From NCBI GenBank assembly GCA_047967505.1, contig CM106540.1: a stretch of 64,000 nucleotides of DNA. One strand, given 5' to 3'. The stretch's first letter is position 1. Every line of letters starts with the position of its first letter. Below the pieces are notes generated by a model that was not told where the DNA came from, did not search any database, and worked only from the letters and a program-made list of their open reading frames with translations. Made by a program: the position numbers and the translations under genes. This stretch comes from Dipteris shenzhenensis. Its lineage: Eukaryota; Polypodiophyta; Polypodiopsida; Gleicheniales. This document shows, one piece after another, positions 9,470 to 21,600 of the stretch.

Positions 9470-10880
9470 TCTACCTCATCATCACAAAGGGTATCAACCA
9501 TAGTGTCCAATTAGAATCCCTTTTCTGGTAGGTCTTGTACTTCTTGTTGACTTGACGTGCCATCTTCTTCATCTTTGTCCCCAAACAACGACTTATGTAA
9601 ATCCAAGAATTCCTCCTCCAACATCTGGTACTCTGGCTCTGCATCCTCAATCGCTTTCTATGTCAGACGGATGGCCTCTAAATCATTGTTGAGGCTAGAT
9701 TCATCGTAGTGTTCTATCTCATTGACTTTTGGATTGATGAGAGCATTGAAGTCAATGACATCCTCTCAGGTGTCATTTGCTAGTTGGCATAGCACCTCAT
9801 CCTCTTGGAGACTGATTTCCTCCATCACTTCTAAGAGGGTAAGGTATTACTCACCCTCGATAGTGATTGGATCAGTCGATGCGAGGTGTGGCCTTGTTGC
9901 TTCCTCATTGGGATTATAGGTGGAGGATGGGTATGCATGACTCGGATAGGATGATAGGATGACTTAGCTCTCAATTTGCTCTTCGGTTAGGTCTATCGCA
10001 TGCTCCTCAGGTTCTATGTGTTGGAGGTGCAAATCTCTCATGGACAAAGGGGATAAGAAGAAGGAGAAAGGGTTGAATTATCCCACATACAAAGGTGTGT
10101 CGAAGATGAAGGGACATAAATAGTCCAAGTTGCCCCTCCTATCTTCAATTCGCCCAAGCTTGCCTTTTGTGGAGGTTGGAGGGCTGGCTAGGCAAGGGTG
10201 CCTTATGGCAGGGGTGGGGACCTGCCATACACACATGCCAGAGCCTCCGTAGTGGCCATGAAGGTTGTGCACTTCCGTGAGGTGCTAGCGGTCTTGGCGG
10301 GGGGCACGCTAGGCACATGCTCTTGGATTCTAACACTATGTCTAGGTTCACCCCACTCCATGACTTGTGGATGGACCTAGTCCACCAGTGGTGGTGGATG
10401 TAGAAGGACCCTTGGCGGGCTATGTTCAACATCCTCATCAAACTTGCTAGTTGTGAAGAGAACAGCAAGGGCTGCATCTCTCTCTATTAAATGAATGGGG
10501 GGAGATGCAACATCCCCTAGAGGAGTAGCGTGCTCACAGAGAGATAGAGGGACATTTTCCATGGTCCTATCAAGAGTCTTCTTGAGGTTCACGCTCTAGT
10601 TAACAGAGCTCAAAATATCCAATGGGACCCATTGGGTGAGGGGAATTAGCAATCATGATTGATTGCCCAATGTGGAGAAGTTTATCAATAAATTGAAGAG
10701 AGGGATTATGGGCAGGAAGGAAAGATCTCTAGTGTAACTAGAGACCGAGTGGCTTGCAAAAGATAGGGTAAATCTGATCTACTAAGGCATGAGAATGAGT
10801 ATATTAAATCAAATGATCAAAGGCTTCTCTAGGGGAAGCCATGAATGTGAGAGGATGCTTGGGAAGATGAAAAAGAAGGA
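9470..10880 (-). pseudogene. decayed protein-coding sequence, unrecognised
   Basis: On minus, coherent protein-like text runs for more than 400 codons across stops and at least one frameshift. Landmarks in order are FMASPREAFDHLI, HNPSLQFIDKLLHIGQ, ENVPLSLCEHATPLGD, EPEEHAIDLTEEQIES, LLEVMEEISLQEDEVL, DFNALINPKVNEIEHYDESS and MLEEEFLDLHKSLFGDKDEE. The last third is acidic. Many interrupting stops replace a likely Gln or Arg codon (TAG, TAA, TGA from CAG, CAA, CGA). I do not recognise the protein; a retrotransposon gag or a decayed host gene are both possible. Confidence 0.45.
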
Positions 10881-11014
10881 TGCAATGGACGACAAAGAAG
10901 GTTGACATGAGAAGTAGGAGTGTGAACAATGAATGTGAAAATGACATTTAGTAATGCAATTTATATATAAGGGACCATTGCCCTAAAAATAAACATAAAA
11001 ACAATAAAAGTTCA

Positions 11015-11215
11015 ATCTCCCCCCCCAAACTCCCCACTTTTCCTCTCTCCCCCCCCCCCCTTTCCCTCTCTCCCTTCCTCTCTCCCTCTCTCCCTTCCTC
11101 TCTACCTCTCCCTCTCTTTCTATCTTTCTCTCCCTTCCCCTCTACCTCTCCTCTCTTTCTGTCTCCCTCTCACTCTCCCACCAATCCCTATGCTTCTCCC
11201 TCTCCCTATCCCTAT
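11015..11215. repeat. pyrimidine low-complexity tract
   Basis: C-runs of up to about 14 and CCCTCTCTCCCTTCC-type repeats fill this stretch. A smaller similar CT tract lies at about 12205-12280. Neither has coding character. Confidence 0.8.
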
Positions 11216-12709
11216 GTTAAGGGGGACTCAAGTGGGTAGGCTATTAGCATAGGGTGGCTCTTGTCTCTTGAAGCCTTTGCTTCAATCCCTTTAGTGGCAT
11301 AATTTATTGCTAGGACATTTACTTACTTCCAACTCTTTAAATCGTCCCATGAATTCCAACCCCCATTTTTGTCTCCAAGGATGCCGTAGGTGTAAACATA
11401 TCTGATCCTACAATAAAGGTCTACTTTTACCCTAACAAACATCACACTGTTTGTAATACTTTTTTAACAATCATATAACATGGGATGCACAACCATAATC
11501 CAACTTGAATTCTTTTTTGGTATGTTATTTTTTAATAGGAATGTCCTACTAAAGCACATGGATGAGATTCCCTTGAGATTGAATGTTTCTCATGCTTCAT
11601 CCACTACCCTACTTAAGATACATTTGCATTCTTCTATTATAGTTATCTATAGATGATTGAAGTTTGCTCTAGGCTCTGAGTCCAAACCTTATGTGTGTGT
11701 TCTTATTATTTTCTTGGGAAATATTGCAATAGAAAGGTATGAAGAACTCTAGTGATTGAATTTTACTACAGGCTTTGAGGCTAAACCTTATGTGTGTGTT
11801 CTATTATTTCCTTAATATTGCAATAGAAAGGTACTACTACATACTTACTTTATTCTCTTCGTCATGTATTTCCATGGCTACAAATAGCTGTGCATCCACA
11901 ATGAATCAAGGATATTGCTCTCAAGGGTACGTATGACTCCATCCTTGACAAATATTTTGCCTTCTGCTGTGAGTTCTTAGCTTATGAATTGTAGTAAAGG
12001 TGAACTCTTGGAGTAGCAACATCCACCTCATCACCCTTGCATCAAATTTTTGTTGCATAGATATAGAAGGGTCTAATGATCAACATAGGACACTAAGATC
12101 TAGACTTTTGCATGTTGTGTATCATGACCAAATGTCCGCTTCTAGTGGTGATGTACTTTTTCAACTGATTGAACTTCCTACTTACATAGACACTACAATC
12201 ACTTTCCCTCCATCCCTCTCCCTTTGCCTCTCCCTCTCCCTCTCTTTTTATCTCCCTCTCCCTCTCCCTCTCTTTTTATTATGCCAATCGAAGAAGCCCT
12301 TACACAATCTTAATTGATCCATGGGCCTGGGACAATAAGTTTGAAATATCTACAGTCACATGTTTGAGAATACAATTTTTAAGACGATTGTATATCTAAC
12401 CATTATTTTACCATGAATAATATTTCACAATTTTTCATTCAAATGAAAAATTAACACATTTTAGGCAACAAGGGTTCATATGGAGTGAGCTAGAACATGG
12501 AATATACATTGATGAAAATGTCGCAATGCGACCAATCGATGATATGAAAACTTGCAATGGAGAATGGTGTTGGGTCGGAGAGGGGTGGTGAGATCTATGT
12601 GGAAGATGAGGTTTGGGTACGGAGTGCATCAAAGTGCATTTGAAGTGTTTGGGGGACAGTGCGTGGGGATAGGGTGTAGGTGGTGAGTTGTGAAGAGACC
12701 TCCCTGTAC
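11216..12709. other. no gene recognised
   Basis: AT-rich sequence with short near-duplications, for example TAGGCTCTGAGTCCAAACC and a similar AGGCTTTGAGGCTAAACC about 110 bp later, around 11670 and 11770. Open frames are short and show no family motif. Confidence 0.5.
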
Positions 12710-12840
12710 ATCGTGAACTCTTGTTGCTCTCTGTATGTGAAGGAGAATGGATTTGCTCTCAATATCATTGCAATATATGTGGATCACATCATCATAGCAA
12801 TGGGCAAAAACAATGAGTAGCAACAATAAGATTGGGAATA
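12710..12840 (+). pseudogene. copia reverse-transcriptase scrap
   Basis: A plus-strand frame reads SLYVKENGFALNIIAIYVDH followed by IIIAMGKNNE. This matches the copia RVT_2 segment around YVDD, with the second Asp changed to His. Stops follow at once. Only about 35 residues are recognisable, so the call rests on one motif. Confidence 0.45.
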
Positions 12841-14320
12841 AAGATAGAGATACATATGTTGCATGAAGATATTCAATGTTCAAAAGTGACACATTGGAGC
12901 ATAATGAATCTAAACTTTTCTGTATGTCCAATGGACCTCCTTTGCAATAAGTCAAATGTTGGAAGCAACAACAATCTTCTCCCAATGGGAACCTCCATGT
13001 AGATTGGCCATCCATATTTTGATGGAATGAAACAAGCAGAGCAATGGACATATTTTTCCCAAATTTATTGCATTGATGCCATGTGATGCCATTTGTTTGG
13101 ACTCATTTGGATATGTGAATGATTTTTTCTTGTTTAAAAGTGCTAATGTTGTGTATGAAAGGACATTTTAATGTAAGGCAAGCTATTATGATACTAATAT
13201 AAGGTAAATAGATTGTAATTCTTTGTGTAAGGCAAGCTAATGTGGCTAACATAAGGTGGCTTAGAAACCATTGAATTTTAGTGTGTATGACACTCTTTAT
13301 TGCTTTTGTTGTTACAATGTTGTTCTTTGTCTTCCAAGTCTTGTCACACTAACTTCCAAATTTACAATTATTAAAACCTCCCTCCATATTTTCTTCACAC
13401 CTTTACTCTTGTAAGACCGCCTCCCTAGCACTGTGTGTGCATGCGCCCCCTTGCATACATGCGCACTCGTTTCCTCTTGTGCACATGTGCATCACCCCTA
13501 CCTTCCGCATCCCCACTCCCCCCTTGCGTGTATGTGCACCCCCATTCCCTCTCACACATGTGCAACCTTCATGTCACATGTCCATTAGACATTTAGCTTA
13601 CTATGCTTTTATAGTTAGTACTAGTAGAGAGGCTGAGATTTATGAGGTGTTGGATCAAGAGATCAATGTGGGACAAACAATTCAAGGGGCACCCTGACGC
13701 GTTCAGGGATGTTATTCACTATGTGTATGGTTAGATGATTACTTCATTCAGCTAGGCATCAAGAATGTGCCATGGGTGTGCTCTTTACCTATAGTATTGG
13801 AGAACAAATGCAGCATTCTACTTCAAATCACAACGTTAATGGAAGGCTCTTAGCCCGAAATACTGTAGGAAGTTTTCAAGAGAAGAGAAGGAATTGAATG
13901 TGGGGACCATCGACACAAAATTTGTGTATGTGGACATAGCCTTTCATGTGTGATAATGCAAATGGGAGATCCGCTAGCAAGGTTCATTTGATAATCCAAC
14001 ACCTTTTGAGAACCTAGAAATGGAAGTGAGGCGCCCTTAGCCCTTGAAACGTATGACAAGAAAGTTCAAAAAGGGGGCGCATGTTTTCAAAGGAGGAGAG
14101 GTAGGTGTCAAGCTTAGAGATGGTTGTGTACCAAGAACAACTAGGATCATACACCATGGAAGAGTCTAGACACTCTCCAAAACATGCATAAGTGCAACCC
14201 TTGAGAAGCGGTGGTGTTTTAGAGCTTTCCGTCTGCCTATATTGGAGACATGGAATATAGTTTATTAAGCTGCCAAAGGATTTAAGGAAGACAAGGCACT
14301 TGTTGTCATCTACAATTTTA
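12841..14320. other. no gene recognised
   Basis: No family motif is seen on either strand. The stretch 13430-13570 is rich in TGCAC/TGCGC-like words and reads as low-complexity sequence. Confidence 0.45.
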
Positions 14321-14455
14321 AAAGCAATGCTAATTTTCATTTCCTCGACCTCGGTGTATAGATGTGATTTCCGACAGACTTGGTGTATAAATGTGAAAGC
14401 AATGCTAATTTTCATTTCCTCAACATCGGTGCATAGATGTGATTTCCGACAGACT
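14321..14455. repeat. 75-bp-period tandem duplication
   Basis: AAAGCAATGCTAATTTTCAT begins at 14321 and again at 14396. Both copies continue through TAGATGTGATTTCCGACAGA. A few substitutions separate the copies. Confidence 0.85.
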
Positions 14456-15182
14456 CCCTAGAAATGCTTGAATCTCAACAGGTGGCAATGCTAGAGCTTG
14501 AGTTCTAGGAAGTGCATGGTCGTTGGTTGGAGGAAAACGCGTCAAACATTCCAAGAAAGGCCTCTTCATTTGGTCTACCATCATTATGAGAGCAAGAGCT
14601 CTATTGATATTATCAACTCGATATTCATGATGTGTCTATTTAAATAGATAACTGCTATTAAAATCAAATTATTTGTCATGTGAGGAGGCCCTAGAATTAC
14701 AAAGATACAACTAGCAAGTGGCAAGTAGTCATCCCCCAAGGCACTACATTGGCATGTTCTTTAGACACATTAGTGAGCCTTCACTATAAATGCTTGCCAC
14801 ATAGCAAGGTAGTCTTAACGAAGTGCAAGTGTCAATCTAACGTCCTTTATAGATGTACTTTGGTGAGAACACGTGTTCATTTCTTGTTGCTCTTCCCTCT
14901 GCTTTGACTGTAAATCAATCATCAATCGTCAAACCGTTTAGATAGCATAAATTGAATTAGTCTCTTGAAATGTCTTTTAAATTAGTCTCTTTAAAGTCTA
15001 ATTATGTTTAGGTAGCATATTAGTTCTCTAAATTGTTTCTTTGTTGCTGCCTTCCATGTCTTTAATTAACTATACATCAATCACCAACTTCACAAAATCA
15101 ACCAAAAGACTAGAAAGATAGCAGGCTTTGAAGCTCCCTACTTCGATTCCTTTAGCATTCAATAACGCTTAACATACCTGAA
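14456..15182. other. no gene recognised
   Basis: AT-rich intergenic sequence. A CTATAAAT-like motif lies near 14782, but no downstream ORF supports a promoter. Confidence 0.45.
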
Positions 15183-15625
15183 GCTGAAATTCCAAATTCA
15201 TTGCAGAATAGAGCGGACTTTCTTCTTTACATCACTGGAATTCTTGAATTGTACCCATAAAATTGCTAAATTGAGAGAGATACTTAGGCAGTATGATATT
15301 CGAGTCAGTATACTCAGGCTGAGTCAAGAGGAAAACCCCTTGCTAGAACTATAGTAGTCTTTGAGGCACAAACAATCACACCACATCATATAGAATGAAA
15401 GACTACAGGATTGCACTCTCCATCACTTCAATAAAAACATGTTTGAGCCAATGATATGATGACAGGGTCCACTGTGATCTAGAGACTCACAGAGATTGAG
15501 TCCTTTTGCATTGACTTTTGGATGTAGAAGACTGACCCTTGGATGTTCTTTTGCTTTCAAATGACCAGGTGAGAAAACTGTAGCTCCAATAAGGAAAAAA
15601 TGTGATCGCAGAAAGCAAGAAAATA
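15183..15625 (-). other. probable 3' UTR and downstream flank of SMG7
   Basis: This AT-rich sequence follows the SMG7 stop codon on minus. It has no long frame. Its extent and any poly(A) site cannot be fixed from sequence alone. Confidence 0.4.
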
Positions 15626-18600
15626 TCATTTATTAGCACATTTCTTTATTCGGAGCACAAAAGGATTTTGTGATTCATAAATCTTATTGCCCCAAACAAA
15701 AGATTTGCTATATTTGAACACCGTTACATTATTTTTGACGGTGAAGTCCAATAATTGTCTACACCTTGGACCTGGAGCAAATTCCTTATGTTCTGGTTTC
15801 ACATGTGTGGACTCATCAAACAAATCCATATTTTCAAAGGGGTGCTCTGGGATATGTGAAGAAGTTACTGTACAGTTCCCTAAGTGATTCTTAACTGTAT
15901 GTTTTACAGCTATCCTAGAAGGCACAGAGAAAATCTCACTTTCCCTTCTTTGATTGTTTTCTGATTTTTCACTCAATGTAGTAGATGAATGTGAAAAGCC
16001 ACATCCTGCCACGTCGGATGGATTCCTGATTGGTTGACGTTGGGCCAAACAGCTGGCGCTTTGTCCTCTGCTCTCAACATCAGGTACTTGTGCAACCACA
16101 GTTTCATCCTTTTTACATAGAAAGACTGCGTTCATCTTTGATTCCCTTCTTGATGGAGCCACCCCCTGTGTTTCAATGGACCATCGTCTGTGGACACCTC
16201 TTCTTTGCTCCAAAACAGGTTCGTCACAATCCATTCTCAATTGAGATGAACGGTCATTGGTTTTAGAAATTTGTTCAGATATTGAACTTGGTACATCATG
16301 AAGAGCAGTCTTGATTGCAGGATGTGTGAGCTCTGGCTGTTTAGTATATGAACAGTTGGACGGCACATCCAAAGGGAAAAAGGTTTTTTCTATCCACTCC
16401 TTCAATGAAGGAGCAGGATGAATACCCATCAAGGATTCCTCTGCTGTTGATTTGACATGGACTGCCTCAGATGGTTTTACAAGCGAGCTTTCTATTCCAC
16501 AATCTGAAGCATAAACTGCATTGTATTCTTGAAATGTGTAGCTTGATTTCTGTAAAGCTCCTGTGTAGCGCAGCTTCCAACAGAGATACGCTGCGAAATC
16601 ATGGATCCCACACACTGGAAGGTTCCTTGAGAAATCAAGGTTTGCATGAGTGATTGCAAGAGGAACAAACCCTAAAAGCTCATGATCTTCCCACTGAGCC
16701 TTCTCAGAGACTCCTGATAGATCAGCCTTATCATTTCTTCCTGGAACGTCTCTCCCTCCAGGCAAATCATCCACTTGCATTTTGTTGACTAGTGCCAAGT
16801 CAAAGGCCATGAATTTGTCACAAAACACTGTGAAACTTACTGCTACAGCCTCTTTTCCTCTAACTATTTCAACAGCTTTTGGCTGGCTTGCAAGCCATTC
16901 CATTAAAATGACTGCAACTGGGAACACTGGCCACATTTCTGCTTTTTCTGCCAGTTCCACTGAAACAGAGAGAAACTTAAGTGCAAATTCCAAGGTGCAG
17001 CTCAAGCAGTGTTCCTGATTTATCATGCTGGGCTGTCCAATGATATAGTGCATACAGAAGATGAGAATCACGATGACTTGCAAAGTGAGTGATTTCCTGC
17101 CTCCAAATTTACAGGACAGATTCTTCTCAAAAGATGCCTCAAACTCAGCAAAGAGAACATGATGGAGGCCTCTTTCAGTCACATCAATAGCTTCCTCAAG
17201 CTCTTCTGTGCTGGCATAATAAAGTCAAAAACAAAAACAAACGTGATTTCACCTCTTGGTAGTAATTCATCTCAGTAATCACTGCTGTGCACACCAAGCA
17301 ACAACTTATATTGAAAGACGATTAGCACAGATTGTAGGCTGTCCACACCTTGACTGAGTCAGAAGAATGCCAACTAGCTTGACAAAATGCATGATAAACA
17401 ACCCACGTGATCTTGGTTCAACCATGAAGCCTTGCAAATTAGGTCGTGGATGTATTCCATGAGCATCAGATTTACCCTCCAGAAGAGAAGCCTGACCAAG
17501 ATGCTGTTTGTTCTGTCAATCCCAAAACAAAACAGTAAATTCAGGTTGGACTTTCCTGGCACACCCCAGAAAATAATAATATTAATTCATAATCCTTTTC
17601 AAGCTTAAATCCAAAAGTCAAGAAACAAAATATTATAGGATACAGCTATAAAAGGAAGATAACAATTTTTTTTCCACAACCTCCATGGTGAGTCTGCCAG
17701 CCAACGCTTCCATATGTTAACTGTTAGGTTATGTTGGAGTTGGCATTGCCTTTTGCAGAAACTAACGTACAGTTTCACATCTTCTTTTCCAAAGCATATA
17801 TTTTGTCAGGCCCAATAAGACTTCAGTATTGCGCAAGTTCCCGACCCAAAATCTCTGCTACTTGAAACTATTTTCATGCTCACAAAGCTCAGCCACCGTA
17901 TGGCCTCTTTGACATCTCAAGGAGACATGCCAGAAATAATTAATATTAGCTTGCACACTGCAGATACATCCCACTTGCCTCTCACCTTCCATGCCCCTTA
18001 AAGAGAGGCAACCTGTTTGATGCAATTCCTTACTCACTGATAATGATTCATCAACACGTTAACTGGCCAGCCACAAAGACTGATACAATGGTTTCCAACA
18101 CCCCTTGTTTAAAATCTTTCGAAGTCTGAATTTCAAGTTATGAACCTTTCCTTAACTCTTGTATGGGGTACCTCCCCGCCAATTTGGGCAATGGCAGAAT
18201 ATACTCCAGCTGGTCAGCCACAAGTGATGATGCAGTGCTGACCACAGCAACATGTTGAAAACCTTCCTGAGTTTAAATTTCACATTCAGAACATTTCCTT
18301 TACTCTTACATCAGGTATATCCACCAAATCCAAGGTAGTAGCCATCTAAACTAGATAATGGATGTTATCATTGACATCATTTGTCAAATCAACTCTCATA
18401 TGTTCCTCCCTAAAACAATTGATATACAGGAAAATCTCAACTGGATTGTGCACACGATGCATGATCTGGCATTACCTTCCTTCTGCCTGGCTGCTTATCA
18501 GTTTCTTGTTTTTTGTTTGTATGTAAGCTTCTATAGGGGTTGCTTTGGCCATCATGGTCAGCAACTCTGGAAAGGTTTCTTTGAACCCTAGCTGTGGCTG

Positions 18601-21600
18601 GATGATGAGCTAGCCTCATGCAATAGTTCACATCCAATCCTGTGCTACGTACATAGGAGATTTATAGCATAGCCAATCAAAATCTGCATGTTTGGGCCTG
18701 CATACGCTGATTCTAGGCAATGTCGAAGTAAATAATACATAGAACGCAGCAGAAGATTTCGTGGCAACAGATGAAGCATCCCCTAATCAACATCATGAGC
18801 AATTTAACAGATGTAGCGACATGATGCCTAGCAAATGCACCAAAATTGTTTTTTTTTCATTCAACTTGACGTCTAATCAATGTCTCTATGCTTTCAAAGC
18901 ATGAATGGCAGCGTACACCTCTTCTTCATGGGTTGGCCAATTTCACTGGGAGAAAGAAAGCTTCTTGCTTTCAAAAGACAACCAGCATTCCCTCTTGCAC
19001 TAAAACCACTCCTACCACATGACCACTCGCATCGATTTCTAGGAAAAATGGTTTTGAGGATCAACAATCTTTAACATAAGCCAATAAGCACCTGCTTTCT
19101 TTATTGTGTCAAAATCTCTTGTTGATTCTTTCCCCATACGTAAGATATTTTATATGAGATTAACTGAATTAACGGTGATATGTTGTAACATGTCCTCTAT
19201 AAACCTAAACAAAGGCTAAGAATGACATCAAAGTGGTCACATTTTGGCAGCCATCTTCTTTTGATCAAGTTCGACGGCATTAACTTCACCATACACAGCA
19301 CAGTCTTCCTTTTGTTGACAAAGAAACTAGCTTGTCTCAAAGCACTGAACAGCTTTCTTAAGTGTTCCCTATGTTCAGCAAGGCATTTACTATGGACCAA
19401 CATGAATGCAACATGACCACGAATGGATAGGCTGATGACTGCAAATGGATAGGTTGACTAAAGTCCTTAGACAGACCATAAGGTGGTTTAATGTAACCTA
19501 AATTGTCATGCATATTGATTTGGTTTTATGTATAAATGAAGGGTGTGGTTTATGTTTAAGGTTACAGGTTACAAAGTCAAACTTATGGTCAAAGACAAGG
19601 TTATGTCTTTTTTTTCCCAAGAGGAAAAGATCTTTCTATTCATACTTGGAAAAAACCAACCATATAAATCAGTAATCCGTGCGGCATTGATCATAGGAAC
19701 TGGCTGTCATGTCAACCAGTCTGTTTTAGGAGAACCTAGCTCACTGCCTAGGGAGTCTCTGATATGGGGCCAAAAACCAGGGTGGGGGGACTATACGCCT
19801 CGCTCTGGAAATACATAGCGAGGACACGTACCGGCCAAGCCTTGCAGAAAAGTGCTCACCTCTCAGCGATCATCCGAGATCCTGACGTCTCTCGCACCCA
19901 AATAGCGTATAGGGTGTAGATAATGTCTTCCATGCAATGATGCCAGACACTGTCTCCCAAATACGAAGGACAAAACGGACATTGCCGAGAACGAGGAGTC
20001 GCATCCTACACCACGATCCGGATGACCCCCTATCCCTAGATCTTGCAAGATGATGTAACCGTGTCAATGGAGGAGGCATTAACCCCCTCTTGCGTGGTTG
20101 GCGGCTGGTTCACAAACGCAACCAAAATACGGAGATAGCCTGCTTGGACAATTAACTCGATCCAATTCCGATCTCTCTCGAAGTCCAAGCACCACCTCTA
20201 GCTCGCGTCGATGACTAAAGTGTGCCGTGTACAAGAAGAAAGGCACCTCAACAACCCTCTCTAAGTGCCCTGCTCTAGAAGGCCAATCCCACATGCCCGG
20301 ATCCCACTGCTTCTCACAAAGGAGCCAACGCTCCCACAACCGAAGGCGCCTATCTTGACTCAAAGTGACTACACTAGGTCAAAAATCACCTAGTACTCTG
20401 ATCTGCTACCACTTAAGCACGTCCAGGACTCCATATAACTCTAGGTCTCCGTCTCTAGCTAGAGAAGGCCTTCTAGCCTCACTTTGTAGTGCCTAAAGCA
20501 CTAAGATCCATGGGGCTTGACACAGATATTAAATCCTCAGTGGCACCTCTATCTTGTCCATGCTAGCGCAAGGGAGTTGAGACCCTGTGTAAACCATCCC
20601 TATAAGACTACTCGGAATGTGTCTATATCATCATCCCTGAAGTGAGAGAGGACTCACTCACATGCCTCTGTCATGATTGGGAGACGACTTTATGCTCCAA
20701 AAGACTTGATCAAGCCAATGTTCGATTGCGCCCAACCAATATGTATTGCTGTTGTCCCAACATAAATCCCTCCTAATCTTTGACCTCCGAATTCCAGAGA
20801 AGGAGCTATCGCTCAAACTCCTCACAACATCGAGAGCTAGCCCTAATGAGTCCCCCAGACAAAGTGACCTCATGTGTGCAAGAGGTGTTACTAAGAAGCC
20901 CTCTCGCAGGAGCTTCTAGAGCTCTAAGCCTGGGGGGAGACCTCGTACTACCAACTCATCGACAAGGGCTCTGCTTTGCATCTCTGGGTCTATGACGCCA
21001 AGTCCTCCCTCTGCCTAAGGCAAAATCATTGTTTGCCGGCTCTAGTGTTCCTCATGTCATTTACTCCTGTCCACAAGAAGGTGCACACTAAGCGCCTACG
21101 TTGTTCCACACAACCCCTATGAAAACACTAGCAGGAGGCTATGCATCAAGGAGAATGGCACTCAGAAAGTAGCCTAAAGCCTCTATCACCAGAGCGAGAG
21201 GGCAGCATTGGCGTACGAAACGGAAAAGGGAGAAGGCTACTCCCGTGTGACCCCAATAAGCATTTGGTTGGCAATCCCTGTTTACAAGGCTAAGACCCCC
21301 CCAAATCCATATGTCCGAGAAACCCATCCTCCATATTGTGCCCTCTAAGAAAAGGCCACTCCACCCTATCATAAGCCTTCTCGAAATTCAAGAGAAGGAC
21401 TAAGATAGGCTAGGCCCAATCCACTGTCCAAAAGGTGGAGATGTTGTCCAAGATATGCTTTCATAAACAAAACCTATCTGAGTGTCATAAATTATGTCAG
21501 CAAGCTGGGGCCACAGTAGCAGAATCAAGATTGTTGCTAAGACTTTGCAGGCAGTATCTAGCACGATGATCAAATGCCACTACCAAATGTTAAACCAATC

